A stretch of 64,000 nt of DNA. Origin: Pseudocolwellia sp. AS88 (lineage in GTDB: Bacteria; Pseudomonadota; Gammaproteobacteria; Enterobacterales; Alteromonadaceae). A program made the translations under genes and the position numbers. The stretch lies in assembly GCF_030551755.1 (NCBI RefSeq), contig NZ_JAUPEC010000014.1:1-64000 (forward strand). Direction: 5' to 3'. A model generated the notes under the pieces. The model saw only the letters and a list, made by a program, of their open reading frames with translations. It made no database searches and was not told the origin of the DNA. Below, piece after piece: positions 1-10,014 of this stretch (position 1 is its first letter; the number at the start of each line of letters is the position of its first letter).

Positions 1-34
1 TTATTTTTCGGGTTAGCATATTAATCTGAGAAAT

Positions 35-61
35 AAAAAAGCCCTAACAAATGTTAGGGCT
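35..61 (-). terminator. intrinsic terminator in tRNA repeat
   Basis: On the minus strand AGCCCTAAC and GTTAGGGCT form a 9-bp stem with a 4-base loop, followed by a run of T. It lies downstream of the tRNA-Thr fragment at 72-112. Confidence 0.75.
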
Positions 62-71
62 TCGTTATGAA

Positions 72-112
72 TGGTGCTGACTGCCTCTGGTTTAAACCGA
101 ACTGGCGACCTG
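72..112 (-). pseudogene. tRNA-Thr 3'-end fragment (distal copy)
   Basis: The minus strand retains the variable loop and T-arm start (AGGTCGCCAGTTCG), then a GTTTAAACC block replacing the T-loop region, then an acceptor-like end GGCAGTCAGCACCA with an encoded CCA. The 5' half, D-arm and anticodon arm are absent, so it cannot be a working tRNA. It lies 113 bp from the matching part of the intact gene at 185-260. Confidence 0.75.
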
Positions 113-147
113 CTTATTTTTCGGGTTAGCATATTAATTTGAGAAAT

Positions 148-174
148 AAAAAAGCCCTAACAAATGTTAGGGCT
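148..174 (-). terminator. intrinsic terminator after tRNA-Thr
   Basis: The same 9-bp GC-rich hairpin plus T-run as at 35-61, placed about 10 bases beyond the CCA end of the tRNA-Thr gene at 185-260. Confidence 0.8.
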
Positions 175-184
175 TCGTTATGAA

Positions 185-260
<76 letters not shown>

Positions 261-384
261 ACACAAAGCTGTGTGCGATAAATTAATAGCTAACTAATCT
301 ATCTTGGCACCGAATCAACAAGGTTGATTCAATTGTATTCTTTACTTCATCAGTTGTAGGCTGATGGATATTAACCTGAGAAAT

Positions 385-411
385 AAAAAAGCCTTAACAA
401 ATATTAGGGTT
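385..411 (-). terminator. degenerate terminator copy
   Basis: A mutated copy of the repeat's terminator hairpin: the arms AGCCTTAAC and ATTAGGGTT no longer pair perfectly. It follows the tRNA fragment at 422-460 on the minus strand and is probably weak. Confidence 0.4.
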
Positions 412-421
412 TTCTTATAAA

Positions 422-460
422 TGCTGTCGTCTGCCTGTGGTTTAAACCGAACTGGCGACT
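422..460 (-). pseudogene. tRNA-Thr 3'-end fragment (proximal copy)
   Basis: A second decayed tRNA-Thr 3' end on the minus strand. It keeps GTCGCCAGTTCGG and the same GTTTAAACC substitution seen at 72-112, but the acceptor end is more mutated and no longer ends in a clean CCA. Sharing the GTTTAAACC block shows that the two fragments descend from one damaged copy that was then duplicated together with the intact gene. Confidence 0.7.
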
Positions 461-476
461 ATATAATCTAAGAAAT

Positions 477-503
477 AAAAAAGCCCTAACAGATGTTAGG
501 GCT
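477..503 (-). terminator. intrinsic terminator after tRNA-Thr
   Basis: A 9-bp stem (AGCCCTAAC / GTTAGGGCT) followed by a T-run on the minus strand, about 10 bases beyond the tRNA-Thr at 514-589. Transcription must pass it for the promoter-distal tRNA to be made from the same promoter. Confidence 0.75.
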
Positions 504-513
504 TCGTTATGAA

Positions 514-589
<76 letters not shown>

Positions 590-682
590 ACACAAAGCTG
601 TGTGCGATAAATTAATAGTTAACTAATCTATCTTGGCACCGAATAAACATTTATTAAGTTAATAAACACTTACTCTGTAAAA

Positions 683-758
683 TGGTGCCCCGACCCGGAT
701 TTGAACCAGGGACACGAGGATTTTCAATCCTCTGCTCTACCAACTGAGCTATCGGGGC
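683..758 (-). tRNA. tRNA-Phe (anticodon GAA)
   Basis: A 76-base gene with encoded CCA. The acceptor stem GCCCCGA pairs with TCGGGGC and the anticodon loop TTGAAAA gives GAA. It is the first gene of the minus-strand cluster, about 50 bases below a strong promoter at 807-835. An identical second tRNA-Phe gene is at 18113-18188. Confidence 0.97.
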
Positions 759-806
759 TTTTTCTAAATCTTTCGTCTTTTTGGCTTTGCCTTGAAGACG
801 GGCGCT

Positions 807-835
807 ATTAGACTGTTTTTCTTTTTATCAGTCAA
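807..835 (-). promoter_or_regulatory. promoter of the tRNA Phe-Thr-Thr operon
   Basis: On the minus strand TTGACT (5 of 6 to the -35 consensus) and TCTAAT (5 of 6 to the -10) are separated by exactly 17 bases. The sequence just after the -10 is GC-rich (AGCGCCCG), the discriminator typical of stable-RNA promoters under stringent control. Transcription would start near position 800, about 40 bases before tRNA-Phe. The stringent-control reading is inferred from known tRNA and rRNA promoters. Confidence 0.7.
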
Positions 836-948
836 CACTTTTTTTATAAAAAAGTGTTGTTTGATTGTTTTTTCTACTTGTTGCTGTCTTTAACATCTAT
901 CTTTAGGTGAAATTTGCACAGCAGTTAGTTGATTCTATATTTTAACGC

Positions 949-1221
949 TTACTTTTGAACAGGAACATAACCTTCGATTTCAGGTTCTTTTCCTTCAAAA
1001 AGAAACTCAATCATAGCCTTTTCTAAAAATGCACGGTCATTTGCTTCCATCATGTTCATTTTTTTCTCGTTAATTAGCATGATTTGTTTTTTTTGCCAAA
1101 GAGTCCAAGCTTCTTTACTAATATTATCGAAAATTCTTTTACCTACCTCACCTGGGTAAAGTTGATAACCTAATCCTTCGGCTTCTTTATTTAAGTGCTG
1201 ACATAAAACGGTGCGGCTCAT
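949..1221 (-). CDS. yggX: Fe(II)-trafficking / oxidative-damage protection protein YggX
   Basis: A 90-residue cytosolic protein with the hallmark start [17 protein letters not shown], including the conserved Cys7, and the family motif around [18 protein letters not shown]. Length is normal for the family (about 90). YggX is known to protect iron-sulfur proteins and is linked to labile iron handling. It lies 29 bases downstream of mutY, which encodes an Fe-S glycosylase. The mutY-yggX pair is conserved in enterics, so one transcript is likely. A run of TCTC (GAGA on the coding strand) precedes the ATG. Confidence 0.95.
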   Translation of the reverse strand: MSRTVLCQHLNKEAEGLGYQLYPGEVGKRIFDNISKEAWTLWQKKQIMLINEKKMNMMEANDRAFLEKAMIEFLFEGKEPEIEGYVPVQK

Positions 1222-1250
1222 AATAATGTTCTCTTTGTTAATAAATTTTA

Positions 1251-2342
1251 TTAAAACTGTTCAAGTGTTAGTTGGGTTATTAGCTTTTTAGTGGAAGCGG
1301 CTAATCCTACTGACGATTGTTTGGTTAGATCATACCATTGTTGCTGATCTATTTCGTTTATTTCATGTTCTGTTATGGCGTTTATTCTTTCACAATCAAC
1401 TATTACTGCTGTTATGTCTAAATGGAAATGGCTAAAAGTATGTCTAAATTCAGGTAATGTTTGTTGAGCATTACTTTTTAAATTGAGTTTTTCGAGTAGT
1501 GGTGTGATGTTATCTAACGTTTCAACTTCTACAAAACACCATAATCCACCCCATATACCTGTAGGAGGCCGCTTTTCCATAAGTACTTCATTGTTAACAC
1601 GAGGTATAACCATGATTGTACTTTTTTCTGGTGTAACTTTTTTAGGCTTTTTCTGTGGGTAGTTAGCTTGCTCGTTTAATGAATAAGCTAAACAACCTGA
1701 TTGAAGAGGGCATTCATCACATTTAGGCTTGCTACGTGTACAAATAAGCGAGCCTAAGTCCATCATTGCTTGATTGAACTGAGCAACAGATTCTTTAGGT
1801 GTTAGTGTTTCAGCAATAGGCCATAAGGCTTTTTCGTATTTAGCTTGGCCGTTATGTCCTTCTACTGTGTAGCATCGGGCTAAAACCCGTTTTACATTGC
1901 CATCGAGTATTGCATGATGCTGATTTAAAGCTAAGCTTAATATTGCACCTGCAGTTGATCGACCTATACCAGGAAGTGCTATTACTTCTTCTATTGTTAG
2001 AGGAAATTCACCTTTGTATTGTTGAGCCATTATTTTTGAGGCTTTGTGCAGGTTTCTAGCGCGAGCGTAATAACCTAAGCCCGTCCAGTGATGTAGTACT
2101 TTATCTTCATCAGCATTGGCTAAATCGTTAATAGTTGGGAAGCTTTCCATAAAGCGTTGATAGTAAGGAATTACTGTAGCAACTTGTGTTTGTTGCAGCA
2201 TAACTTCTGAAATCCATACGCGATAAGGGGTTTTGTTTTGCTGCCAAGGTAAGTGCTTTCTACCTTGTTTGTGATACCACTCAACAACTTGTGAGCCAAA
2301 TTTTTTAGCCGAAGTCGGAGATATTTTTATAGTATTTGTCAT
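1251..2342 (-). CDS. mutY: A/G-specific adenine DNA glycosylase MutY
   Basis: Removes adenine mispaired with guanine or 8-oxoguanine in base-excision repair. The 363-residue product shows the helix-hairpin-helix motif with [13 protein letters not shown], the catalytic Asp in [11 protein letters not shown], a four-cysteine iron-sulfur cluster loop ([17 protein letters not shown]) and a C-terminal NUDIX-like 8-oxoG recognition domain ending in [12 protein letters not shown]. The ATG at 2342 was chosen because MTNTIKIS leads directly into the conserved [20 protein letters not shown] at 2438 would add about 32 unconserved residues. It is divergent from yggL and upstream of yggX. Confidence 0.96.
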   Translation of the reverse strand: MTNTIKISPTSAKKFGSQVVEWYHKQGRKHLPWQQNKTPYRVWISEVMLQQTQVATVIPYYQRFMESFPTINDLANADEDKVLHHWTGLGYYARARNLHKASKIMAQQYKGEFPLTIEEVIALPGIGRSTAGAILSLALNQHHAILDGNVKRVLARCYTVEGHNGQAKYEKALWPIAETLTPKESVAQFNQAMMDLGSLICTRSKPKCDECPLQSGCLAYSLNEQANYPQKKPKKVTPEKSTIMVIPRVNNEVLMEKRPPTGIWGGLWCFVEVETLDNITPLLEKLNLKSNAQQTLPEFRHTFSHFHLDITAVIVDCERINAITEHEINEIDQQQWYDLTKQSSVGLAASTKKLITQLTLEQF

Positions 2343-2538
2343 AGGGGCGTTAGTGTAGCTAATAATATGAGGTGGCTCAATTTGTATATAGCCTTTAATA
2401 CGCGTTCTTGATGCGAATAGATCTAAATAATGTTGCAATAATTTGGGTAACCATTATCCTCTCGCCCTTGTACTGCAAATATCTTATTTAATGTACATAT
2501 AATCTCTGAGTAAAACATGACACTTTTAAGGATCATCA

Positions 2539-2877
2539 ATGAAAATTAATGCAAAAAATAGAAACCGTCGTTTACGTAAAAAATTACGTGTTGAAGAGTA
2601 TCAAGAGTTAGGTTTTGACATTGGCTTTACATTAGATGAAAAAAGTACTGATGAGCAAGTTGATACTTTTATGAATAAATTTTTCGCTGAAGCAATTGAA
2701 CCACAAGGTTTAGGTTTTGGTGGTGAAGGCGATACTTTATGGCATGGCTTAGTGTGTACGCAAAAACTAGGTAAATGTACTGAAGAGCACCGCACAAGTG
2801 TTGAAAAATGGTTAACTGATAATGGCGCTAAAGCTGTTTCAGTAAGCGCATTATACGATGTTTGGTGGGCTGCATAG
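2539..2877 (+). CDS. yggL: YggL family protein (DUF469)
   Basis: A 112-residue basic-start protein (MKINAKNRNRRLRKKLRVEEYQELGF) with the family core GFDIGFTLDE and a C-terminal ALYDVWW. The family is small, cytosolic and has been linked to ribosomes, but its role is not settled. An AAGGA ribosome site lies upstream (2527-2532). As in E. coli it sits next to trmB, mutY and yggX, although here mutY-yggX are divergent from it. Confidence 0.9.
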   Translation: MKINAKNRNRRLRKKLRVEEYQELGFDIGFTLDEKSTDEQVDTFMNKFFAEAIEPQGLGFGGEGDTLWHGLVCTQKLGKCTEEHRTSVEKWLTDNGAKAVSVSALYDVWWAA

Positions 2878-2988
2878 TCTATTTCGACTAATCGACTTAT
2901 TTGCTAACGACTATATTGTTAGCAAATAAGCCATTATAATGTGCGCAATACACATTATCATTTAACTTTTACTAAATTAAGAAACGTT

Positions 2989-3717
2989 ATGACTGAAGAA
3001 AGAAACCATAAAACTATTGAGCAAGCTGAACAAGAAGGTAAGTACATAAGAAAAGTACGCAGCTTTGTTAAGCGAGAAGGTCGATTAACGAATGGCCAAG
3101 CGAAAGCCCTTGAAGAATTTTGGGGAATTATGGGATTAAGTCATAGCGATGGTTTAATAAATGCCGAAGCGTTATTTGGTAATACTAACCCTGTTGTTTT
3201 AGAAATAGGTTTTGGTATGGGTAAGTCATTAGTTGAAATGGCTAAGAACGCACCTGAATTAAACTTTATTGGTGTAGAAGTGCATAGACCAGGTGTTGGT
3301 GCTTGTATCTCATTAGCGCAAGAAGAGGGCGTTAATAACCTTAAAGTTTATGAACATGATGCGATTGAAGTTTTAGCTGATTGTATTCCAGATGGCTCGT
3401 TAACTACGGTACAGTTATTCTTCCCTGATCCTTGGCATAAAAAGAAGCATCATAAACGTAGAATTGTGCAGCCAGAGTTTGTTGAAACTATTCGTCAGAA
3501 GTTAAAAACTGATGGTGTGTTTCATATGGCAACAGATTGGGAAAACTATGCTGAATGTATGCTTGAAGATATGAATTCAGCACCAGGTTATAAAAACTTG
3601 TCAGAAACAAGTGACTATGTACCGCGTCCTGATTCACGTCCGCTAACTAAGTTTGAAAATCGTGGTCAACGTTTAGGTCATGGCGTTTGGGATATTCAAT
3701 TCCAACGTATCAGTTAA
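2989..3717 (+). CDS. trmB: tRNA (guanine-N7-)-methyltransferase TrmB
   Basis: Methylates G46 of tRNA using S-adenosylmethionine. The 242-residue product has the SAM-binding [15 protein letters not shown], the [17 protein letters not shown] signature and the substrate-binding end [26 protein letters not shown]. The ATG at 2989 was chosen over an upstream GTG at 2941 because MTEERNHKT matches the usual family start just ahead of the conserved [15 protein letters not shown]. It follows yggL by 111 bases on the same strand. Confidence 0.95.
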   Translation: MTEERNHKTIEQAEQEGKYIRKVRSFVKREGRLTNGQAKALEEFWGIMGLSHSDGLINAEALFGNTNPVVLEIGFGMGKSLVEMAKNAPELNFIGVEVHRPGVGACISLAQEEGVNNLKVYEHDAIEVLADCIPDGSLTTVQLFFPDPWHKKKHHKRRIVQPEFVETIRQKLKTDGVFHMATDWENYAECMLEDMNSAPGYKNLSETSDYVPRPDSRPLTKFENRGQRLGHGVWDIQFQRIS

Positions 3718-3770
3718 TCTAGATAGGTTAGGTAAGTTATTTGAAGAGCATGAGTATTGGCTTTTATAAG

Positions 3771-4109
3771 TTACAAATACTCTTGCTCTACATGAAAAAG
3801 GTGCTGGCTATTTCTTAAATTACCAGTGCTCTTCAACCATTCTTCATCAATGATTTCGTGAATTAATGCCGCTTTCAAAATGCGGCTTTTGTATTGTGTC
3901 CAGTAATACAGTGCCGCTTGTTCGTGTATGGCATTATTAGGAAATAGCTCAGATCTATTTTCATTTAAATCTTCAATTATTTTTGCTATCACCTTAGGTT
4001 TCAATTCTGTTTCAATAAGCGCTTTAAAACGCGTGTATTGCTTTGCCTTAAACAGTTGCCAAATTAGCCAAGCTAATATTAATACGGCAATTACAACAAT
4101 AAATTCCAC
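3771..4109 (-). CDS. small single-pass membrane protein, unknown function
   Basis: 112 residues. The first 20 or so are hydrophobic (EFIVVIAVLILAWLIWQLF), forming one transmembrane anchor. The remainder is a charged, helix-rich cytoplasmic-looking domain ending in QHLFHVEQEYL. The start is GTG, with AAGAG about eight bases upstream. I do not recognise a family. It lies convergent to trmB and upstream of ung, and may be co-transcribed with ung (91-base gap). Confidence 0.7.
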   Translation of the reverse strand: MEFIVVIAVLILAWLIWQLFKAKQYTRFKALIETELKPKVIAKIIEDLNENRSELFPNNAIHEQAALYYWTQYKSRILKAALIHEIIDEEWLKSTGNLRNSQHLFHVEQEYL

Positions 4110-4200
4110 TAGGTATCTCTTATTTACAATGAGGAGAAGCTGATCTGATTAACATCATACTAAATTAACTCCAGTGTGGGGTAAATTATCGAGGTATACA

Positions 4201-4899
4201 TTAAGTGATTTTCCAATCAATAGCTGTATGGTTATTCTCAGTTAGCCAGCTATTGGCTTTTGAAAAATGCTGACAACCAAAAAATCCACGATATACCGAA
4301 AGAGGAGAAGGATGAGGGCCTGCTAATACTAAGTGTTTGCCACCTTTATTAATGTCATCAATATTTTTTCCTTTCTTCTGTGCATGGCTCCCCCACAAAA
4401 TAAATACACATCCTTTGTTGTGTACGTTAATTTCTTGAATAATAGCATCAGTGAACTTTTCCCAACCTAATTTTGCATGAGAATGAGCGTTAGCTTTTTT
4501 TACGGTAAGTACTGTATTTAACAATAATACGCCTTGTTCAGCCCATGAACTTAGATTGCCATGAGAGGGAGTTATGAAGCCGTCTATATCCGTTGTTAGC
4601 TCCTTATACATATTAACCAGTGATGGTGGCACTTTAAAACCGTGCGCTACTGAGAAGGCTAATCCGTGAGCCTGAGGTGTATTTTGTTCGTTACAACCGT
4701 GATAAGGATCTTGTCCGAGGATCACAACCTTCACATCAGCCAAGTCGGCATAGCTAAAAGCGTTAAATACATCTTTTTGATGTGGGTAAATTATTTCACC
4801 ACTTTCACGTTGACTGGCTATGTTTTGAGTCAACTCTTTGAAGTAAGGTTTGCTTTGTTCTTGTTCAATAATAGCTTGCCACTGTGGAAGTGTTTTCAT
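4201..4899 (-). CDS. ung: uracil-DNA glycosylase
   Basis: Excises uracil from DNA. The 232-residue product is full length for family 1 enzymes. Visible motifs are the water-activating loop [11 protein letters not shown] (catalytic Asp), [11 protein letters not shown], the [12 protein letters not shown] segment and the leucine-insertion loop [14 protein letters not shown]. It starts at an ATG on the minus strand. With mutY it makes this end of the window rich in base-excision repair genes. Confidence 0.97.
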   Translation of the reverse strand: MKTLPQWQAIIEQEQSKPYFKELTQNIASQRESGEIIYPHQKDVFNAFSYADLADVKVVILGQDPYHGCNEQNTPQAHGLAFSVAHGFKVPPSLVNMYKELTTDIDGFITPSHGNLSSWAEQGVLLLNTVLTVKKANAHSHAKLGWEKFTDAIIQEINVHNKGCVFILWGSHAQKKGKNIDDINKGGKHLVLAGPHPSPLSVYRGFFGCQHFSKANSWLTENNHTAIDWKIT

Positions 4900-4956
4900 G
4901 AAATGTTTACCTTTAAAATTTTTTACTTAAGCCGTTTTGTATTAGATATACGGATA

Positions 4957-4983
4957 TAAAAAAGGCAACCAATTGGCTGCCTT
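4957..4983 (-). terminator. terminator of the thr operon
   Basis: A palindromic hairpin with arms AAGGCA and TGCCTT around an inner CCAATTGG, followed on the minus strand by a T-run. It lies about 70 bases beyond the thrC stop. Confidence 0.8.
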
Positions 4984-5050
4984 AATTTTATATTTATAGT
5001 TTAGCTTTTATTTGTACTAGAAGACTAGGCTAATAACGTAAATTTGCTAA

Positions 5051-6343
5051 TTAAGCTTTAGCTAATAAGTATTTACGTAATTCGCTGAAGTCTGCTGGCA
5101 TATCAACTGAAAGAATCGTTTCAGTTGCACAATCAGCTAACTCTTTAGGTAAACCGATAGGTTGACCTAATGTGCTTTCTACAACATCTTTAAATTTAGC
5201 TGGATGAGCTGTACCTAAAAATACGCCAAATTCGTTATCTTGAGCGCCATATTGTAATGCTTTATAAGCAACAGCTGCATGAGGTTCGCTGATGTAACCT
5301 AATTTAGCTAATTGGATCATAGTAATTTGTGTTTGCTGTTCATCAATTGATACTGAGCTAACACTATCTTCTGGAACTATGCCGCTTTTTAACATGTGCT
5401 CTACACGAGGCCAGTTGTTAGGGTTACTAACATCCATAGCATTAGATATAGTTGCAACCGTATCGTGAGGTGTCCATTCGCCAGTTTCTAAATAACGTGG
5501 AACTGTATCATTTTCGTTAGTCGCAGCGATAAAGCGCTTGATAGGTAAACCTAAAGCTTTAGCAAATAAGCCGGCTGTAAGGTTACCAAAGTTACCACTT
5601 GGAATAGAGAAGATGATGTTGTCTAATTTCTTAGTGCCTTTTTGGCGAGTTAATTGAGCAACTGCTTCAAAGTAATAACAAATTTGAGCTAATAAACGGC
5701 TAATGTTAATTGAGTTAGCTGAATTTAAGCCAATAGTTGTTTTAAGCTCTTCATCATCAAATGATTTTTTAACTAATGCCTGACAGTCATCAAAGTCGCC
5801 TTCAACAGCGATTGTTTCAATGTTGCCACCCAGTGTTGTAAACATTTTTTCTTGAAGTAAGCTGATTTTGCCTTTTGGGTACATGATAACAACACGAATG
5901 TTGTCGATGCCGTGAAAAGCATGAGCAACAGCTGCACCAGTATCACCTGATGTAGCGGTTAAAATAGTGATTTTTTTGTCTTTACTAAATGCTTGTAAAC
6001 ATTTAGCCATAAAGCGTGCACCAAAGTCTTTAAAAGCGAGTGTTGGACCATGGAATAATTCTAGAATTGCACGATCTTCGCTAATTGGTTGAATTTGAGC
6101 AGGGAAATTAAATGCTGATGTTACGATGTCGGTTAGTTGCTCTTTTGTTAAGTCTTCACTTACAAAAGGGTATAAAACCTGAACGCTACGCTCTACTAAT
6201 GGCATAGCAAGTAATTCTTCAATATTATCTAGTTTAGGGATTTCTTGTGGGAAAAATAATCCCTGATTTCTACCTAAACCTTGTTTTACTGCTCCAGCAA
6301 AACTGATAGTTTCATCGTTCTCTTTAAGGTTATAAAATTTCAC
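5051..6343 (-). CDS. thrC: threonine synthase
   Basis: Converts O-phosphohomoserine to threonine, the last step of the pathway, using pyridoxal phosphate. The 430-residue product has the PLP lysine region GPTLAFKDFGARFMA, the phosphate-binding TATSGDTGAAVAHAF and IPSGNFGNLTAGLFA. The start appears to be GTG at 6343 (MKFYNLKENDE), with AGGA about ten bases upstream. It is third in thrLABC, about 100 bases after thrB, and followed by the terminator at 4957-4983. Confidence 0.97.
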   Translation of the reverse strand: MKFYNLKENDETISFAGAVKQGLGRNQGLFFPQEIPKLDNIEELLAMPLVERSVQVLYPFVSEDLTKEQLTDIVTSAFNFPAQIQPISEDRAILELFHGPTLAFKDFGARFMAKCLQAFSKDKKITILTATSGDTGAAVAHAFHGIDNIRVVIMYPKGKISLLQEKMFTTLGGNIETIAVEGDFDDCQALVKKSFDDEELKTTIGLNSANSINISRLLAQICYYFEAVAQLTRQKGTKKLDNIIFSIPSGNFGNLTAGLFAKALGLPIKRFIAATNENDTVPRYLETGEWTPHDTVATISNAMDVSNPNNWPRVEHMLKSGIVPEDSVSSVSIDEQQTQITMIQLAKLGYISEPHAAVAYKALQYGAQDNEFGVFLGTAHPAKFKDVVESTLGQPIGLPKELADCATETILSVDMPADFSELRKYLLAKA

Positions 6344-6443
6344 TATTTATATTTCCTACTAATTTTTTTGTTGCTAACCAGCCGCGAGGGTCGATTAGTA
6401 TATATTAAGTCGTTACATTATTCATTCTGTAATCAAGAGCAAC

Positions 6444-7406
6444 TTATAAAACACATGCGCCTACATCATCAACTTTACAAACATGTACAAAGCCTAAATC
6501 TGTTTGTAGATAGTTAACTTTAAGCCATTCAGCCATTTCTTGCGCTAGCTCTTTAGATTCAAATACACTGAAAAGTGTAGGACCTGAACCTGAAATACCT
6601 GCAGCTAATGCACCTTGCGCTATAAGATGTTTTTTAGCATCGCTAAACTTAGGTAATAAATGTTCTCTGTAAGGTTCGGCTATAACGTCTTTTACTACAG
6701 CAAACGCTTCTAATTTGTCGTTACGGTGGCAAGCATCAACAAATGTTGCTAGGTTTTGAGCAAATTCAATCGCGTCTTTTCTACTGTAGCTAGTAGGTAA
6801 AACTTCTCGAGCTGCTTTTGTTGATACTTCAATACCCGGGTATGCCATAACGTAATAACAGTTATCGAAACCTGGTAGCGCTTTACAGATAACTTGTTCG
6901 TTAGGCACCATAAGTTGTAAGTTACCTAAGTAACATGGCGCAACATTGTCGTAATGTAAGCTACCACTGATTTGAGCTTCCATTTGCCCCATCATGAAAA
7001 GCATTGTTTTTTTACAAAAATAAGCTTCTGATAAATTATGGGCTTTCTGGTAATAAGCATTTAAACTTTCTAATGCAGCTACCACAGAACAAGCACTTGA
7101 ACCGAGCCCACTACCTACAGGCATTTTCTTATCAAGTACCATTTTTACAGGTTCAATTTTATGACCTGCTTTTACCATTGCTTTATTAAAAAGTAAAAGA
7201 CTGTGCCATACGATATTGTCGGTTGGTGCACCAGGTAATTTATTAGCAAATTCCCCAATAACTACTAAGCTATCTTCAGTTGCTGCTTCCACAGAAACAA
7301 CATCACCTAGTAATGTGCCATCAATAGGTTTAACGGCTAAACCTAATATGTCAAAACCAACACTTAAATTACCTATAGATGCTGGCGCGAAAACAGAAAC
7401 AGACAT
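6444..7406 (-). CDS. thrB: homoserine kinase
   Basis: Phosphorylates homoserine; GHMP kinase superfamily. The 320-residue product shows the N-terminal VFAPASIGNLSVGFDILG, the ATP-binding PVGSGLGSSACSVVAAL and the C-terminal GISGSGPTLFSVF. The start at 7406 was chosen because its ATG overlaps the thrA stop codon (TAATG), the usual arrangement for translational coupling, and because it matches the family N terminus. A longer start at 7424 would lie inside thrA. Confidence 0.96.
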   Translation of the reverse strand: MSVSVFAPASIGNLSVGFDILGLAVKPIDGTLLGDVVSVEAATEDSLVVIGEFANKLPGAPTDNIVWHSLLLFNKAMVKAGHKIEPVKMVLDKKMPVGSGLGSSACSVVAALESLNAYYQKAHNLSEAYFCKKTMLFMMGQMEAQISGSLHYDNVAPCYLGNLQLMVPNEQVICKALPGFDNCYYVMAYPGIEVSTKAAREVLPTSYSRKDAIEFAQNLATFVDACHRNDKLEAFAVVKDVIAEPYREHLLPKFSDAKKHLIAQGALAAGISGSGPTLFSVFESKELAQEMAEWLKVNYLQTDLGFVHVCKVDDVGACVL

Positions 7407-9862
7407 TAGTGCTGTTGCTCCCATGCTAAAGTTCTTAATAAATCACCAAATACACCAGCAGCAGTAACTGCAGCACCGGCACCGTAACCACGTAAAACAA
7501 ATGGTAATGGTTGGTAGTAACGACTGTGAATAGCTAATGCGTTTTCACCATCTTTAATACTGTAAAGTGGGTGGTCTGTACCAACAGCTTCGATAGATAC
7601 TTGGCATTTTCCATCGATGATATTACCGATGTAACGTAAAACTTTGCCTTCAGCTTTAGCTGCTTCAACACGTTGGTTAAACTCAGCATCAATTGATTTT
7701 AAGTTAGCCATAAAGGTATCTACATCACCACTTGCATCAAATGTGCTTGGTAATACTGATTCGATGTTGATGTCTGAAAGTTCTAATTTCATACCAGCTT
7801 CACGAGCCATGATAAGTAGTTTACGTGCTACATCCATACCACTTAGGTCGTCTCTTGGATCGGGTTCTGTGAAACCGTTATCTTTAGCTATACCTGTTGC
7901 TTCTGAAAGCGGCATACCTTCTTCTAATTTACCAAACATGTATGATAAAGAACCCGATAAAATACCTTCAAAACGTAATAGTTCATCACCTGCTTTTAAT
8001 AAGCTTTGGAAAGTGTCGATTACTGGTAAGCCTGCACCAACGGTAGTTTCGTATAAGAATCTACGGTTAGATTGTTGCGCTGCTGTACGAAGTGCTTGGT
8101 AATATTCCCAAGAGTCTGTATTGGCTTTTTTGTTTGGTGTAACTACGTGGAAACCTTCTTTTAGGAAGTCTACGTAGCTCATTGCAATATCTTCGTTAGA
8201 AGTAGAATCTACTAATACAGGGTTGATTAGATGATTTTCACGAACGAATTTCTTTACGTTTTCAGCTGTTACAGGAACAGCGTTTTTACCTAAAGTATCT
8301 TTCCAGTTTTCTAAATCAATACCTTCAGAGTCAAATACCATACCTTTGCTGTTCGCTAAACCGTAAACCTTAACAACAATGTTTTGTTTAGTTAGCTTGG
8401 CTTGTTGACGTGCTATTTGATCAATAAGCTCGCTACCTACAACACCACAACCCACCATAAATACGTCGATTGTTGGTTTGTGAGAGAAGAAGTTTTGATG
8501 GCTCACTTTCATTGCATCAGTACATTTATCTTCTTCTATTACAACAGAGATACTTCTTTCAGATGAATCTTGTGCAATGGCAACAACATTAACTTGCGCT
8601 TGTGCCAATGAACTAAAGAATTTAGCTGCCACACCACGTTGCTGGTGCATGCCGTCGCCAACTAACGAAACAATTGATAATTTACTTGTTAACGATAATG
8701 GCTCTAATAAACCGTTTAGTAGTTCTAATTCAAACTCATCTTGTAAGCTAGCTCTTGCACGTTCAGCATCATGAGAATAAATACAGAAGCTGATGCAGTA
8801 TTCACTTGAAGATTGGCTGATAAGAATTAATGAGATGTTTTCACGGCTCATAGTGGCAAATACACGACTTGCCATACCTACCATGCCTTTCATGCCAGGA
8901 CCTGAAACGTTAACCATAGTTAAGTTGTCTAGGTTTGAAATAGCTTTAACTTTTTTCTGTTGATCATTTTCGTTGGCTATTAATGTACCCGGTGCTTTAG
9001 GGTTACCTGTATTTTTGATCAAACAAGGAATATGGTACTGCGCGATTGGACCGATTGTTTTAGGATGTAAAACACTAGCGCCAAAGTATGAAAGCTCCAT
9101 AGCTTCTTGATACGATAAGTAATCAAGTAATGATGCCTCTTTAATTACACGAGGATCTGCATTATAAACACCGTCTACATCTGTCCAAATTTCACAACAT
9201 TCTGCTTGCGCACAAACCGCTAAAACTGCGGCTGAATAATCTGAGCCATTTCGACCAAGTGTTGTTACTTGCTTGTCACTATTTACACCGATGAAGCCAG
9301 GCATAATAGCGATCTTTTCTAAATTCGAATAAACGCTTTGGAAGGTCGTTTTACATTTGACCAAATCAGCAACAGCATTAAGTGAAACATCATTTGTGAA
9401 TAAAAACTCTTCAGGGGCTAGTACTGAAACTTTTTCATTTTGAGCAACAAGTACTGATTGAAGTAGAGTAACACTTAATCTTTCACCCATACTAATAATT
9501 ATAGCTCTGATATGTTCAGGACAGAATGAAAGCATGTTCGCACCTTTAAGGTACTGACCTAGGCTATGTTCCCATTTTGCTAAAGTTTGCTCTGAATGTT
9601 CACGATTAAAGCTAGGTAATTGCGTGCTTAAATCGTTAATAATAGTATCAATAGCAGTTCTAAATGAGTGTAAGTCAGAGGCTAGTTTGGCTTCATCATT
9701 AATGTTTTCAGCCATAGCAACTAAGTGATTCGTTACACCTTGAGGTGCAGAAACAACTACAGCTACTCGTGTGGTTGAGCTCTGATCTTTGATGATTGTT
9801 GCAACTTGCAGAAACTTACTTGCATTTGCTAATGACGAACCACCAAATTTTAATACACGCAT
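7406..9862 (-). CDS. thrA: bifunctional aspartokinase I / homoserine dehydrogenase I
   Basis: Catalyses the first and third committed steps from aspartate to homoserine. The 818-residue product begins with the kinase signature [13 protein letters not shown], continues through the [10 protein letters not shown] and ACT regulatory region (residues about 310-460), and ends with homoserine dehydrogenase ([16 protein letters not shown]ossmann loop, then VTPNKKANT and [15 protein letters not shown] motifs). The ATG at 9862 has GAGG eight bases upstream. The ACT domains imply threonine feedback inhibition, and expression is controlled by the thrL attenuator upstream. Confidence 0.97.
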   Translation of the reverse strand: MRVLKFGGSSLANASKFLQVATIIKDQSSTTRVAVVVSAPQGVTNHLVAMAENINDEAKLASDLHSFRTAIDTIINDLSTQLPSFNREHSEQTLAKWEHSLGQYLKGANMLSFCPEHIRAIIISMGERLSVTLLQSVLVAQNEKVSVLAPEEFLFTNDVSLNAVADLVKCKTTFQSVYSNLEKIAIMPGFIGVNSDKQVTTLGRNGSDYSAAVLAVCAQAECCEIWTDVDGVYNADPRVIKEASLLDYLSYQEAMELSYFGASVLHPKTIGPIAQYHIPCLIKNTGNPKAPGTLIANENDQQKKVKAISNLDNLTMVNVSGPGMKGMVGMASRVFATMSRENISLILISQSSSEYCISFCIYSHDAERARASLQDEFELELLNGLLEPLSLTSKLSIVSLVGDGMHQQRGVAAKFFSSLAQAQVNVVAIAQDSSERSISVVIEEDKCTDAMKVSHQNFFSHKPTIDVFMVGCGVVGSELIDQIARQQAKLTKQNIVVKVYGLANSKGMVFDSEGIDLENWKDTLGKNAVPVTAENVKKFVRENHLINPVLVDSTSNEDIAMSYVDFLKEGFHVVTPNKKANTDSWEYYQALRTAAQQSNRRFLYETTVGAGLPVIDTFQSLLKAGDELLRFEGILSGSLSYMFGKLEEGMPLSEATGIAKDNGFTEPDPRDDLSGMDVARKLLIMAREAGMKLELSDINIESVLPSTFDASGDVDTFMANLKSIDAEFNQRVEAAKAEGKVLRYIGNIIDGKCQVSIEAVGTDHPLYSIKDGENALAIHSRYYQPLPFVLRGYGAGAAVTAAGVFGDLLRTLAWEQQH

Positions 9863-9880
9863 TTTAAATCCTCTTAAATA

Positions 9881-9914
9881 CAAAAAAGCCCGTGAAGTTT
9901 AGGTCACGGGCTTT
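9881..9914 (-). terminator. thr operon attenuator terminator
   Basis: On the minus strand AAAGCCCGTGA pairs with TCACGGGCTTT, followed by a run of T. It lies between the thrL leader peptide stop and the thrA ribosome site, where the transcription terminator of a leader-peptide attenuator belongs. Efficient translation of thrL should favour this hairpin. Confidence 0.9.
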
Positions 9915-9936
9915 GATAAAATCTTTCGTTTATACA

Positions 9937-10014
9937 TTAGCCAGCGACTACCGTCCAAATAATGGTAGTAGTGTTAGTAATAATAATGATAGCTGTGCTG
10001 ATTAATGTATTCAT
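9937..10014 (-). CDS. thrL: thr operon leader peptide
   Basis: A 25-residue peptide, MNTLISTAIIIITNTTTIIW then TVVAG. It contains seven threonines and seven isoleucines, including TNTTT and an IIII run. Ribosome stalling at Thr and Ile codons when charged tRNA is scarce would prevent the terminator at 9881-9914 and allow thrABC transcription, the same logic as in E. coli. The reading frame could extend upstream to 10158, but the ATG at 10014 and the regulatory codon cluster make the short peptide the real product. Confidence 0.92.
   Translation of the reverse strand: MNTLISTAIIIITNTTTIIWTVVAG

Noticed and set aside
833..859. Inverted repeat CAACACTTTTTT..AAAGTGTTG that looks like a yggX terminator
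   Set aside because: The stem is almost all A-T and is not followed by a T-run on the minus strand. It overlaps the -35 of the tRNA promoter instead, so I did not list it as a terminator.
7644..8102. 152-codon plus-strand open frame inside thrA
   Set aside because: It is antisense to the strongly conserved homoserine dehydrogenase domain and reads as low-complexity Ser/Ala/Pro text, a shadow of thrA codon use.
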